Positions 8,969 through 19,330 of a stretch of 64,000 nucleotides of DNA are shown piece by piece. Origin of the DNA: Caecitellus pseudoparvulus (Eukaryota; Bigyra: Bicosoecida). The stretch's first letter is position 1; the number at the start of each line of letters is the position of its first letter. Location of the stretch: assembly GCA_965644315.1 (NCBI GenBank), contig CBFFRQ010000008.1, positions 42,927-106,926 on the forward strand. Reading direction: 5' to 3'. The position numbers and the translations under genes were made by a program. A model generated the notes under the pieces. It was not told where the DNA came from. It searched no databases and was given only the letters and a program-made list of their open reading frames with translations.

Positions 8969-10863
8969 CATGCCACCTCCACGCCCAGCTCCAGCGCCAG
9001 TGCCTCCGCGTCAACCCTCGCATACCCGTCCTCTGCCGTACCCACCGGCGCCCTGCCCAGCTCCTGCAACACCTCCTGCAGGGCCTGCTTGGCACCTGCA
9101 CGATCAGAAGTCGCAAGGCGGGCCTTCGCCAGCCAGTACCCATTCAGAGGCCACACACGCCGTGTGAGCAGGGCACGGCAGGGCTCCCCTGCGCTTTGCT
9201 CCCACTGCGTATCGCCCAGCACGCGCTGTCCGAAACGCAGCACGCTGCCCAGGTCACGCAGTGGAGGGGGCGCGTCAGCTGCCCGGGACAGCCACCCCAG
9301 TGCCTCGGCGGCGGTGGCTTCAGGCAGGGCGCCGTACAGAGCCGCCGCGCCGCTGCGCTCCACCCAGCTGAGGCTTGCCAGAGCATGAGCCCACCGGCCC
9401 AGCATGTGGTAGGCCTCTGGGTCCCGAGGGGGGGAACTTGGCACCGCCATGCCGGGCGTCCAGACCTCTTCCCCCCCCGCCTGGATGGCATCCACCAGGT
9501 GCTGCTTAAAACGCGGCGCGAACTGCACCACCGCCCCCTGCCCGTCCAACGTCGCCAACTGGTTCCCAATCAGCGCCGCCATCTTGTGCCCCAGCGCATG
9601 GCGCCCCGCAGCACTGGCCAGCGCAGCGTCCGCAGCCACTTGTCCCCGTGTCAGCCACTCAGTCGCCTGCACTGGCCCCAGCTCCACCGCCTCCGCGCCT
9701 GGAACAGGCGGGCACTCGCCCTCAGGCACCGGCCCGATCCAGCTACAAGCCAACAGTGCAGCCACATCTGCATCACCCATGCCTCGAGGTGTGTGCTGTA
9801 GCAGTGGCGTGGCCAGTGCAGCTCCCAGCAGGGCAGGCGGCACCGGCGACGCGACAGAGTCTCGCGGCACGCCCCACTTGGTCAGCTCAGCGCCATCACA
9901 CACCACCCTGCGGAAGCACACGCGCGCCAGTGCTGCATGCAGGTCCGCGATGCCAGGAGCTGCGGGGTCCAGCACACGCAGCGCCACCTCACACGCCTGA
10001 CGTGCCTCGCCTGCGTGGTTGGCCGCCCCCAGCACATCCACCACCTGCACCGCCTCCATCACTCGCACGCTTTGAATCGGGGCCCCTGCAGCTGCCCCAC
10101 CTCCCCCTTCAGCACTCGGCGCCGTCACCCGCGATGCGTCAGGCGAGGGGCTCCGTGGGGGGCTGCTTGTGGTGGTGGCCTGGGCGGCGGGCGCCGCCTC
10201 CACGCCACTCGCTCCAACGCCCGAGAGTGCCTCTTCCGGGGTACTCGGGACAGCGGCAAGGCGGTTCGCGTCAGAGTCTGTACTTTCCACGCAAGGGGTG
10301 CCTCGCGGCCCTGTTGGGCGGTGTGTGAACAGAGCCCTGGCCGCGCTAAGAGCGCCCACGCCGCTCACAGACAGCACGACGGTGGCCAGAACCAGGCAGG
10401 CATTGCGCGGCAGGGCCACAGAGAATTTGACTGTGCCGCCCACTTCTGTGCTCAAGGCTTCGTAGCCCACGAAGGAGCTCATCAACGCCAGCCCTCCGAG
10501 CATGAGCACGGCAAACGCTGCGTCTGGCGCCAGCCCGACGACTTGCTCGCCAGCACCAGCGCCTGGCGTGTGGGGGCCGCTGGATCCCCGGGAGCAGCAG
10601 GACACGCCCGACTGGAAGTGCACATCAGGGCATATGATGCAGCCACTGCGCTTGGAAAAGGTGGGCCCTTGAGGCATGGGCTGCGGAGCGGATGAAGCCT
10701 CGGCAGCTGGCGTGGTGGCAGCAGATTCCGCACTCTCGAAGGCCACAATGCGAGCCTGCAAGGACTGGATGCGCTGCTGCACAGCGGAGTTCAGAGCTTC
10801 CAGCTCGTCAAATGAAGTCTCATCTTCAAAGTCTGCAGTCACCCCTTTTGTTGGGGAAGCCAT
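8968..10863 (-). CDS. RMDN-family TPR protein with membrane segments
   Basis: The C-terminal third matches the regulator of microtubule dynamics (RMDN/FAM82) family, TPR-like proteins found on mitochondria and microtubules. The signature YHMLGRWAHALASLSWVER is followed by ALYGALPEATAAEALGWL, where animal members read HYLLGRWCYEVSKLSWIE and ATLFGNIPSSTVQEAL. Earlier parts show an N-terminal coiled coil (FDELEALNSAVQQRIQSL), a Cys-containing linker, and two hydrophobic stretches that could span a membrane (FAVLMLGGLALMSSFVG and ACLVLATVVLSVSGVGAL). A Pro/Ser/Thr-rich disordered region follows. I start at the first true ATG (10863), giving 631 residues in one exon; a small intron in the Cys-rich linker cannot be excluded. 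It is divergent from the next gene with about 300 bp between the starts. Confidence 0.8.
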   Translation of the reverse strand: MASPTKGVTADFEDETSFDELEALNSAVQQRIQSLQARIVAFESAESAATTPAAEASSAPQPMPQGPTFSKRSGCIICPDVHFQSGVSCCSRGSSGPHTPGAGAGEQVVGLAPDAAFAVLMLGGLALMSSFVGYEALSTEVGGTVKFSVALPRNACLVLATVVLSVSGVGALSAARALFTHRPTGPRGTPCVESTDSDANRLAAVPSTPEEALSGVGASGVEAAPAAQATTTSSPPRSPSPDASRVTAPSAEGGGGAAAGAPIQSVRVMEAVQVVDVLGAANHAGEARQACEVALRVLDPAAPGIADLHAALARVCFRRVVCDGAELTKWGVPRDSVASPVPPALLGAALATPLLQHTPRGMGDADVAALLACSWIGPVPEGECPPVPGAEAVELGPVQATEWLTRGQVAADAALASAAGRHALGHKMAALIGNQLATLDGQGAVVQFAPRFKQHLVDAIQAGGEEVWTPGMAVPSSPPRDPEAYHMLGRWAHALASLSWVERSGAAALYGALPEATAAEALGWLSRAADAPPPLRDLGSVLRFGQRVLGDTQWEQSAGEPCRALLTRRVWPLNGYWLAKARLATSDRAGAKQALQEVLQELGRAPVGTAEDGYARVDAEALALELGVEVA

Positions 10864-11166
10864 CGCGGGTGCCCCTCGTCGAATGGCGAACGAAGCACCC
10901 TCAGCTCGCAGCAATGCCCCAACTACTGCTCAGCTGATGAAAACTGAGGACAGCAACGACCCTCTCCGAATTGAATATTCCAAAGAATTCCTTCGCGGTG
11001 CACTATGCAAGCACATGTTGATTGTTGCTGCCTCAAGCAGTCTGTGCCGCGGTGGCAAATTCTCCTCATCATCACACGCTGACTTCCTGCCAACCTCCTC
11101 AAATCTAACCAATCTGCTGCAAGCCCATCGATGTGAGTGGACCTCGGCCAACCTAGTTGGCACGTG
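10864..11166. other. Divergent promoter region
   Basis: About 300 bp separate the start codons of the RMDN-family gene (minus) and the disordered-protein gene (plus). It is lower in GC than the flanking exons (for example around 10970-11040). I see no clear TATA box or repeat. Confidence 0.4.
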
Positions 11167-12036
11167 ATGAGCGCCTTGCCCGCCGGCAGCTGCAGCGCAC
11201 CGCCACGTCGCCTCCAACAACGCTCAACGCAGGCTCAAGCTCATCAGAACCCTTTCACTGCGCCTGTCCACATGGCGACTGCACATACACCGACAGGGAT
11301 CGGCGCGCAGCTGAAGCCTTTTGGCAGCATCATGACAGCGAAGGAGTTTCGAGACCAGCGCAACGCGCGTGCGGCTGCTGCACTGCAGCAGCCGACGAGC
11401 ACGCTGCAAAGCACGACTGGCGCGCACAAAACCAAGCCTCAGACCTCAGGAACAGTAGGAGGAGTGCATCGAGTTGGCGCCAACCTTCCGACCAGCCACT
11501 GTCTTGTAAGCGCCCTGGGTAAAGCCAAGGCTGGCTTTGCAACGCAGCAAGTCAACGCAAACGCCGTTGCCACGCTGCGGATGCAAGACGTGCAACCCGC
11601 TGCGACAGAGGGGCGACAGCACTCCCTCTTGCAAGACATGGACGAAATGTCACCTTCCTCACCGTCAACTCCGTCGGGCAGTCTGGGGACAGAGTCCCAG
11701 CCCACACCCGACACTGTGCTAGCTCACGGCACGCCTCAAACCAACTGCACTGCAGCAAGCGGGGAGGTACCTGCCGCTGAGCTCGCTACCAGTCCCGTGT
11801 CCGTCGCAGCCTCCTCTGCGGACTTGGCCCGCAGCATGGGCCTGGTGTCCCCGATCACCAATCGCCTGCAGTTCAACTCTCCTCGCACGCAGCACGTTGC
11901 CCAAATGCGGCTGGCGCGCGCCCGCACAGCCCCGAACCCAACTCTCAAACACGAGCCCGTGCGAGCACCAGCATCATCCTTCAAGCGCTGGTTCCTGTGG
12001 CTGCCCTGCTGCAGCCGCCGTAGAAAGGAAAACTAA
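11167..12036 (+). CDS. Hypothetical disordered Ser/Thr/Ala-rich protein
   Basis: Single-exon frame of 289 residues from the first in-frame ATG (11167); a later ATG at 11272 (MATAHTPTG) is an alternative. I recognise no family. Composition is rich in Ala, Ser, Thr, Pro and Gln without long hydrophobic segments, so most of it is probably disordered. Short motifs include PITNRLQFNSPRTQH and SPSSPSTPSGS, which could be proline-directed phosphorylation sites. The C-terminus FKRWFLWLPCCSRRRKEN combines aromatic residues, two cysteines and a basic tail, a layout compatible with palmitoylation-dependent membrane attachment; that is inference. It is convergent with FAIM, 45 bp between the stops. Confidence 0.55.
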   Translation: MSALPAGSCSAPPRRLQQRSTQAQAHQNPFTAPVHMATAHTPTGIGAQLKPFGSIMTAKEFRDQRNARAAAALQQPTSTLQSTTGAHKTKPQTSGTVGGVHRVGANLPTSHCLVSALGKAKAGFATQQVNANAVATLRMQDVQPAATEGRQHSLLQDMDEMSPSSPSTPSGSLGTESQPTPDTVLAHGTPQTNCTAASGEVPAAELATSPVSVAASSADLARSMGLVSPITNRLQFNSPRTQHVAQMRLARARTAPNPTLKHEPVRAPASSFKRWFLWLPCCSRRRKEN

Positions 12037-12042
12037 TGCATT
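12035..12042. terminator. Palindromic AATGCATT between two convergent genes
   Basis: AATGCATT overlaps the stop codon of the plus-strand gene and lies 39 bp after the FAIM stop on the other strand. It is the same palindrome as at 8961-8968. Confidence 0.4.
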
Positions 12043-12081
12043 GCAGACTCCAGGCATACGGTGAGCGCAGCGTCACAGCCC

Positions 12082-13074
12082 CTACCTTGCCGCGCCCTTC
12101 CCTCTTGCCACAGGGGCTGTGATGGGCACCACGACGAACTCCTTGCCTGTGGCGCAGCGGTGTGCAGAGGCTATTGGGTGCAGAGCGCAAGGCATGCAGC
12201 GGGCGCACGGCAGCACGCACCGTCTGGGTCCAGCGTGAGCGTGGCGGTGGAGCCGCCTTTGGACCCCGGTGTCACTTCAATGCATGCGTCCACCCCATGC
12301 GGCAGGGTAAACCGATACGCCGCCCCAGGCTTGTCGCCCTCCAGGAAGTCCGCCATCAGCTCGCCGTTCTCCAAGGACAGCATGCGGTCGTCCACCCACA
12401 CCTCTAGGCTGCTGTGGTCAAACTCCACCAGATGCCGCACGGGCGGGCCACTGCCCTCGTCCTTCCCTTCGGACTTGCCTTCGCCGTGGCCAGCAGAGTC
12501 GCGTGCCGCGCTTGCAGGCAACACAGTTGGCGGCAAGTCCCACACCGTCATATCCACAGCCCGGCCTGTCCCCGCCCCGACGCTCTTGTTGTTGATGTAC
12601 AAAGTGTACTTCAGCCCGATCACACCTGAGACGCAGTCGGCCGCGGCAAGCGGTGAGCTGGCTCATGCAACACTCGCCTGCCTGCCAACGCACCATCGGC
12701 CTGGATGACCACCTTGCCCACAGAGCGGGCCGAGTCGCCAAACTCAAAGGACACTTCTCCAATGAGCTCATACTTCCATCCCGAGTGAAAGATCCGCTCT
12801 CCGTCCAGCCAGAGAGTCTGCGGTCCGCAGCAAAGGCGTGGTGGTTCGATTTCCGCACTGCTTCGTGACAAGCAAGCCCTGCTGCTGCCCACGCACCTGC
12901 CGCCCAGTCAGGGAATTGTGATGAAAAGCAACTTCACACCTGTGCAATGGGTTTGAGAAGGGGGGTATATAGAGCGCAAACGGTCCGTCTACCGCGCCAG
13001 GTCACACACTTCTTGCCGCTCACGGGCACCTTCCACACTTGCGTCGCAAGCTGCCCACCGCTTTGGGCCGCCAT
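12082..13074 (-). CDS. FAIM: Fas apoptotic inhibitory molecule (FAIM) homologue
   Basis: FAIM is a small all-beta protein conserved from protists to animals and implicated in proteostasis and cell survival. Five exons, 13074-13010, 12939-12897, 12817-12694, 12625-12221 and 12146-12082, give 233 residues; every intron (70, 79, 68 and 74 bp) is GT-AG and phases agree throughout. The start reads MAAQSGGQLATQVWKVPVSG. Family motifs follow: FHHNSLTGRQTLWLDGERI, WKYELIGEVSFEFG, GLKYTLYINNKSV, and later VRHLVEFDHSSLEVWVDD, ADFLEGDKPGAAYRF, TATLTLDPDGKEFVVVPI. Relative to animal FAIM (179 residues) there is an acidic/Ser/Gly insertion between the two beta domains (AARDSAGHGEGKSEGKDEGS) plus a short basic C-terminal tail. 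The start is the only ATG that puts the presumed first strand in frame. Confidence 0.92.
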
Positions 13075-13487
13075 GAGCCACACACAAATGACTGACACAG
13101 TAGCACTGCCGTGACCTATAACAAACCTCCATTTGCGGTATCTGAGTTCGATTTTCTACCACGGAACCTCAAGTGTCGGCGCTCAAGCACTGCAACGATG
13201 GAGCCAAAGCGTCACACGCAAAGTGCGAAAAGAGGAGGGGCAGAATCCATTCTCAAACACAGTGAAGGTGCACACCTCGCCTAATATCATGAGCACTCGC
13301 AGGCTGGTGTAGTCCAGAGGGTGCTGTCTTCGTTCCGAAACCCCGTTCGCTAAGCGGTTCAAGTCTACGCGATACAAGCCACGCGCCCCGAAAGGGCACA
13401 GCCCAGGTCGCCACCTCAGCACAACCACAATGAACAAAGTCACACACCCCCATTGATTGTACGTGTGTGTGGCTCACAGTTTGGCCT
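13075..13487. other. Intergenic region, no supported gene
   Basis: Between the FAIM start and the 3' end of the kinase-like gene, both on the minus strand. Lower GC than the neighbouring exons. The open frames are short and show no recognisable protein. A GC-poor stretch at about 13110-13160 may belong to the FAIM promoter. Confidence 0.4.
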
Positions 13488-14450
13488 TTACAGGCCCATG
13501 GCAGCCAGCACAGCAGCTGTCGCGATGGGGACTCGCACGTTGTCATCGCGCAGCATGAACAGCAAAAACCCCTGCCACGACCCTGCCCCGCCCTCACATG
13601 CAGTGGTAGGAGACGCCTCCACCTCAATCGCTTCCGCCAGTGCGGCGGCCAGCCCAGCGACAGCGGCGACACCACAGACGCTTGCAGGCGGCCACGCCAA
13701 GCCCCTACCTGCTGCAAGCGCCGCAGCCACGCCCTCCTGCACTGCCACCAGCTCAGAGCCGCTCCAGCCACTGATCCAAGCGTGGCTGCTGGCGGTTTCT
13801 TCGGCTGTCGCGGGCTGCTGGGCGAGCAGGGTCAAGTATGCCGCCAGTGAAGCAGTGACGGCCATCGCACAGGCGGCCGAGCCGATGACACTCTTCTCAC
13901 GCCACAAGCTTACTGCGCCCAGGCCAGGAATGGAGACTTCCATGTGCTTTGACGCCTCGCCTTCCTTTCGGGAACAGTGTGGCTTCAGCAGGATGCCTGC
14001 AGCACTGGCCACCGGGTCCCCAAGGGAAATGGCCAGGATGCTCATGACGGTGACGGGCATCGAAGCCACGCTCGCGACCAGGCCGCACCCGACGAGAAAG
14101 TAAGCGGCACCAGGCAGCTGGTCCTTCTCGTGATCCCGCATGATGCCGGAGAAGGCTTCCAAGAACGCCCGCTGCACCCATGGATACCGCAGGCGAGCGG
14201 CGTGCAGAGCCATGAAGCCAGCGGCCGAGCCCAGCAGCAACAAGCTGGCAAGTCGAAGAGGAAATCCAAGCTCCAACACCGCGACAAAGAGGATTCCTGT
14301 ACCAGCATGTTGGACCTTGCGGTTCAGGTGCAAGCTCGTCCGTGTGTTCTGCTGCTTCGCCGCGCTCTTGGAGGACCCCAGCGCCCACTGTAACGCAATC
14401 GAAACTCCTACTGCGACTGCCACCAAAGCTGCAGACGGCACAGAATCCAT
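13488..14450 (-). CDS. DGK1/dolichol-kinase-like CTP-dependent membrane kinase
   Basis: Multi-pass membrane protein of the family containing CTP-dependent diacylglycerol kinase (Dgk1), dolichol kinase (Sec59) and phytol kinase. It probably phosphorylates a lipid alcohol in the ER. The diagnostic order is present: RKVQHAGTG (family RK..H), then a loop with FSGIMRDHEKDQLPGAAYFLVG (family HE...TGA.YFL), then ILAISLGDPVASAAG (family LGDP.A). Hydrophobic segments occupy most of the remaining sequence. The predicted protein from ATG 14450 has 320 residues with no intron needed. Upstream in-frame codons lack a better ATG. Which lipid is the substrate cannot be decided from sequence. Confidence 0.75.
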   Translation of the reverse strand: MDSVPSAALVAVAVGVSIALQWALGSSKSAAKQQNTRTSLHLNRKVQHAGTGILFVAVLELGFPLRLASLLLLGSAAGFMALHAARLRYPWVQRAFLEAFSGIMRDHEKDQLPGAAYFLVGCGLVASVASMPVTVMSILAISLGDPVASAAGILLKPHCSRKEGEASKHMEVSIPGLGAVSLWREKSVIGSAACAMAVTASLAAYLTLLAQQPATAEETASSHAWISGWSGSELVAVQEGVAAALAAGRGLAWPPASVCGVAAVAGLAAALAEAIEVEASPTTACEGGAGSWQGFLLFMLRDDNVRVPIATAAVLAAMGL

Positions 14451-14706
14451 GGTGAGCACTGTTTGAAAGTACGCTTGGTATGTTGAACCGTTCAAGTGGA
14501 TTGGGGATGTGGAATGTGTCGCCCTGGCCATCTCAGCAAGGCTGGCCTTGCCTGGGTGTGGCTCGCGCTTGGCAACTCGCACGTTTTCTCAAGCGAAGCG
14601 GGCTGTCGCGAGCTGCAAGCCAAAGGGAACCACCCTACACAGCAAGTTGCCCCCAGGCAGCCGTAAGAGGTGCCAAGTTGGCACGAGATTGACCCCGCAT
14701 GTTGCA

Positions 14707-15565
14707 TCACTGCTGCCCCTGAGCTGACCCAGCTGTGGCAGCCTCAGCTGGCCCAGACTCCTGCGCCGCCTCGTGCACTGAACAATCGCCCAGCATCCCG
14801 GACTCCACCAACTGCCAAGCCTCTAACTCTACGCACTTGAACTGGGCACTGGAGCTCAGCTGGGGACTGTTGAACGTTGCGCACGGCCCCGACGTGCCAC
14901 GCAACAGCTCAGCGTCCAGAGCCCAGGCGAACGAACCACCCGCCCCCATGCCCACTGATGTGAATGACCCGCGGGTGTTCACCGACTGGAAGTACCTGTT
15001 GCCGCCAGACCAGCGGAACACACGAATTGAAGCGCTACCATGCTTGCATGTGAAAACCCGTCGCCCGGAGCCCGTGGAAGCGTCTTGGCCAGACTCTGCA
15101 GTACTTGGCTCGCTCGTTGAATGGAATACGAGACTCTGCGTGTTTCCGTAAAAGTGTGCCGAGTGGCGCCAGGCCTCTCCCGCAACGCCACCAAACACAG
15201 CACCGCCTGAGTCCTTCAGCAAGATAATGGTTCGCTCCGCATCAGAAACCTTGCTCAAGAGGGTCTCCAAATCTGCACCATCTCGTGACAGCCGAAACTT
15301 CAACGCCCAGTCCATCCGCCTGGGCAGGCAGAGCGGCTTGGCCTTCGAGCGTGCCGTGAAACGAGCATGAAACGCCAACGCACCTGCAGGCCTTCGGCAG
15401 CGCACCTTGCAGAGCACAAGCGCCATCTGCATCCAGAATACCACTTTGTTCACTCAAGGTTGGTGCGTACATATTTAACTCCCCTGAGGGTGCCTCAGGA
15501 CCGCACGCATCTGCCTGCAAGGAGCTGTCCTCCTTGCCTGCCAGCCCAGACTGCTCTATGCCCAT
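14707..15565 (-). CDS. TLDc-domain protein with myristoylation signal
   Basis: TLDc proteins (OXR1, NCOA7, MEAK7) protect against oxidative stress and interact with the V-ATPase. Exons 15565-15384 and 15319-14707 give 264 residues; the 64-bp intron is GT-AG with phase 2 retained. The domain runs from about residue 65: WALKFRLSRDGADLETLL, TIILLKDSGGAVFGG, WRHSAHFYGNTQSLVF, a variable linker, then FTCKHGSASIRVFRWSG, NRYFQSVNTRGSFTSVGMG, and a final CVELEAWQLV. The N-terminus MGIEQS fits the N-myristoylation rule (Gly2, Ser6). MEAK7 (TLDC1) is likewise myristoylated and lysosomal, so membrane anchoring is plausible. About 60 residues before the domain are low-complexity. The start is the only ATG in the first exon frame that leaves Gly2. 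Confidence 0.88.
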
Positions 15566-16103
15566 GATTGACTGCTGCGCAGCCCAACCAGCGTTGATAC
15601 AGGCAGCAGATGTCGCCTTGCACCTTGTTACCCTGGCTCCAAGCCTTGCCTAGCATGCACCTGCCCGACTGCTGCACTTGGCACAATAGGAGCTCAGCGC
15701 AAGTCTGCAACGTGCCCGGCCAAACCTTGCGATGAGAAGCGTGCAAATAAAAAGAAAGACGGCTATACAGGGTTATCTGGCAGAGCTCTTATACAATTTG
15801 CGCCCGCACCGCCTCGGCACCAAGAGGCCTGCAGTGGCCAATCAAGGTACCTTCACAGCCCCCCTGACAAAGACATCCAGCGCATGATCGCCCACCATGA
15901 ATCTCGAGCAGGCTCAAAACTGCTGGAGACCTCGCATGGCAAAGGCAACAGCTCCCCAAGCACCCTCAAGAGGAGAGGTGGCCGAAACCTGAACGAATCG
16001 CAAAAACCTCCTGCACCTGCCAATGACATCCCTTGCATCATTGCGCTTCACGGCAGCACGCATCAAGGCTGAAACCCGGCCAGGCTACCCTCTCTAGGTC
16101 ACG
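15566..16103. other. Divergent intergenic region with CCAAT-like element
   Basis: 538 bp between the divergent TLDc and helical-repeat genes. It contains an A-rich patch near 15746-15762 and a CCAAT sequence near 15839. No open frame here looks like a protein. Likely holds both promoters. Confidence 0.4.
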
Positions 16104-18672
16104 ATGGCTTCCGGTGCAGCGGAAGTGCGGGCCAGGCGCACTCTCCGTGCAGCACTCTCAGCGCCTCAGTCCCCTGAACAGGTGGACCGGGCACTGCACA
16201 CGCTAAGCGAGCTTCCATGTGTTAAAGAAGACACCATGGAAGTGCTCATGCAAGCTGGGAGAAGCGCACACTTGTCTTCTGCCCAGTGTGATGAGGTAGT
16301 GCTCCTGGCAACGCAGCATTGCCCTGCTGCAGTGCAGAACATGCTTGCCGCTGGAGAGACTGATGCAGCCATCCAACTCTTGGAGTAAGTCCACGAACAC
16401 ACCCCAAGCTTGAGCACTGACGAATCAGGAATGCTTGAATGCTTCCTGCAGGCAAGCTTCGCTCTCTGTGGGGTGCGGACAAGCAACAGCGTGGATGGCA
16501 GCCGCCCTCGGAGTTGCCAATTTGCCAGGCGCGTCAACCACAGCAGCTGAGCAAGCCACAGCAAGTTTTATCCAATGCGCTGCAAAAGCAGTCAACGGCG
16601 TCCTTTCGCACCAGCTCATTCCCTCTGCCATTCAAGTTCTGCAGAAAAATGACCTACCAGCCGTGGAGCTGGCGCGGCAGCTTGAAGCGAGAGGCGTGGT
16701 ATCCCTACTCCCCCAGCTGCTCAACGTCCCGCGTGCCATTTCAGCCGTCATAGTGGGAGCCCTCGAGCGCTCTGACGCGGACCTTGTGCAGATCCTTCGC
16801 AGAGCAGCAGCGGTGTGTGGCCATGCACTGCTGCAGGGCTCCGAGCTTGCTGAGGAAGGTGGACACGTGGCTTGGCTTGCCGCAGCAGAGCACACCCTGG
16901 AACACAGGCGAGAGATAGCGGCACCCATTTGGTTGCCAATCCTCATACAGTTATGCAGTCGCGTTGCAGAACCAGTTGCGACTCGCTGCCGTGCATTGAA
17001 GGCTGCTGGGATCTCAGTGCAAATCATGCTACGTGAGCATGGCCGAACTCAGGACGAAGAGCTGTTGGAAGCATGCAACTGCATTGCGCAGCACGCTTGT
17101 GTGGACTTGGCCTCTGGGCCAGCTTCTCTGCAGGCTGCCGCCCGCTGTACCCTCTCGCGGCTTTGCGAGTTCGTACCACCACCGGCTTGTCTTGAGTCAA
17201 CGCTGCTGCGTGTGATGCAGGCACCTGGCCCGGCACCCATGGCGTGCTTGTGCGATGTGCTGGCGAGCAAGCGTATACATGAGTGGATGCGGCCTGCGTT
17301 ACACATGACACTGCAGCAGATGCTGCGGGTGTGGGAGGGAGACGATCACCAATACCCCTGCTTACTCGCGTTGGCAGCAGCGACGTGCGAAATCCCTGGC
17401 ATGGAAGGCGCTACGCGCGCGCTTTTCGAGGTAGCGACTGAGACTTCCAGCTGCATTTCGCCGAGCGATGCGGCTTTGCTGGCGGCAGCCATTGCTAAGG
17501 GCGGCAGCGAAGGAAAAGCTGTGGCGACGCGATGCGGTCAGGGTCGAGAAGGTAAACGTCTTCAGGCCTGGCTCCAAGAACTGCTACAGAAGCCACCGAA
17601 ACATGTCCGGCAAGGGGAAGACTGTGTGTGGGCTGCCCTTGACCTTGCGTTCAACTGCAGTCCGGTGGAAGCTCTCGATAGCGCCACGGTGCAAGCGTGG
17701 GCAGCACGACTGGCCGCAAACTCCAGTCCAGTTGCACTGAGCATGCTCAAACAAGCCTACAGGCACCATGTAGTGGTTGACGGAGAATGGCTCCAATCCT
17801 TCATCGCTGCGGGGTGGGCAAGGTGCTCGGCATCCGACAAGCCAGCATTCGCCAGAGATGCAGCTTTCACCCTCGCCAAGCGGGAACTACCAACATGCGA
17901 TGTCAGCATGGCCATGACCACAGTGGAAGGGTTTCTCAATTCCTTGGTCCAAGTACCTTGCACTTCGTTGGACCCATTCTTCATGGCTTGTGTCGGCGTG
18001 ATCGAAGCCACAGTGCACCATGTGCGGACAGCATCGGACACTGCGTCAACTCACACAGCAGCAGGCAGCTCTCAACAGACCAGGCAGGTGGACCTTGCCA
18101 CTGAAGCAGCGGACGAGCTGCTGTCGAGCACTATGACAACCTTGCTAGGCCGCCCACCCTTTCAGCTGCTGCTGAACGCTCTCCTTGCAGAGCTGCAAGA
18201 GGGCATCAACCGAATCTCCCTGCGCGTTTGTGAAACCCTCGCAACCCACTCACTTCAAGCCGCGAACGCTATCCTCAAAGTGCTACACGCAGAACCACAG
18301 CCAGTATCATTTGTACGGGCACTCAGCAGCGGAGCAGTGGCTGTCGCTGCACAAGGGCACGCCAGCAAGACACAGTCCAATGCTTCCACGCACAAGGCAC
18401 TCGCGACGCTCATTCACAGCGCCAAGGATGCCATTCTCAACAAGAGCCACAAAGCTCACCATGCTGCTTCCGCGCACATACTCTGCTCGGCAGTGCACAG
18501 GCGAGCGCTCCCCGTCCAAGTCTTGGCCAGCATACTCAAAGCAGCCCCCGAGCACAAGCTTCACGGACGGCCCATGGTGCAGCTTGCAACAGCCTGTCTC
18601 CCTCACCGACAGCAAGTCCAGGTGCGCCGCCGCACATCCCGACGCCCACACAGCAAGCGCGCCAAACCTTGA
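16104..18672 (+). CDS. Large alpha-helical (ARM/HEAT-like) repeat protein, unknown
   Basis: Two exons, 16104-16384 and 16452-18672, joined across a 67-bp intron (gtaagt...ctgcag) with phase 2 kept, give 833 residues. I do not recognise a named family. The sequence is a long series of amphipathic helices rich in Ala and Leu, without signal peptide or membrane segments, as in armadillo/HEAT scaffolds (for example LPQLLNVPRAISAVIVGAL, LQQMLRVWEGDDHQYPCLL, LLLNALLAELQEGIN). The last ~105 codons (from 18362) are also present, with the frame intact, as isolated fragments in the two downstream repeat units (28690-29001 and 40740-41050), so the duplication that created units 2 and 3 began inside this gene. 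Its stop is only 5 bp from the convergent Kelch-like gene. Confidence 0.7.
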
Positions 18673-18677
18673 CGCCT

Positions 18678-19330
18678 TCACCTCCACTTGCGGCGCCGAG
18701 CACTGGCAAGCGCCCGAGCAGCCAACACAGCCCCTTTGCCCACGTCGCCCCCCAGCACCAACATGCCCCGCGGACCCACAGCAGCTGCGATGCAAGAAGG
18801 GAGGCGCCTGCACAACACTCACCGTGCCTGGCACCGCACAGCTCACTCACAAACCACTGCGTTCATGCGGGGACATGGCACCACCCCTCCAGCCTCCCGC
18901 GGCACCATGGCCACACGGCGAGGCGGGGAGCAGTCTGCAGCCTGGTACACACCAGTCCCATGCCTGCGAAAGAGAACCAGCGCAGCCTCAGTGACAGCGT
19001 CGCCCCAGGAGTGTCCTCGTGCCAACACCATGCGCTTCGGCAGTGTGCACGCTCAACAGAGCCAGCCGCTCTCCACCCTGCTCAAGCTCAGCAACCCAGC
19101 ACACGCAGCCCCACGCACCACTCAGGACCCTGCTCCGACATCTGGTACCCAAACACAGACGTGAACCACACCTTCGATGCCGCGCCCTGCACCATGGAGC
19201 AGTTGGCACGGAGGACGGCGCTGGCGCCGAAACGTGCGCGAAACTCCCCACACCCTCGCAGCACCTGAACCTCGCCCGCAGCACAGCAGAGGCTCAAGGT
19301 GACCAATGCCGACAGACACCCACGATGCAT
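18678..19330 (-). CDS. Truncated Kelch-like secreted protein (unit 1)
   Basis: Short copy of the Kelch-like gene. Exons 19330-19105, 19051-18851 and 18784-18678 give 177 residues. The first two exons are nearly identical to the full-length copies: signal peptide MHRGCLSALVTLSLCCAAG, then RFGASAVLRANC, and in exon 2 RMVLARGHSWGDAVTEAALV. Exon 3 is reduced to SAVGPRGMLVLGGDVGKG joined directly to the normal C-terminus AVLAARALASARRRKWR. The missing 1,494 bp equal exactly 498 codons, so the frame is preserved, but most of the propeller and of the membrane anchor are gone. The product would be a small secreted protein, or the copy may be a pseudogene that happens to be in frame. It shares a bidirectional promoter region with giant gene 1. 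Confidence 0.6.

Noticed and set aside
13183-13443. Possible small minus-strand protein between FAIM and the DGK1-like gene
   Set aside because: No family resemblance, no good start context, ordinary intergenic composition.
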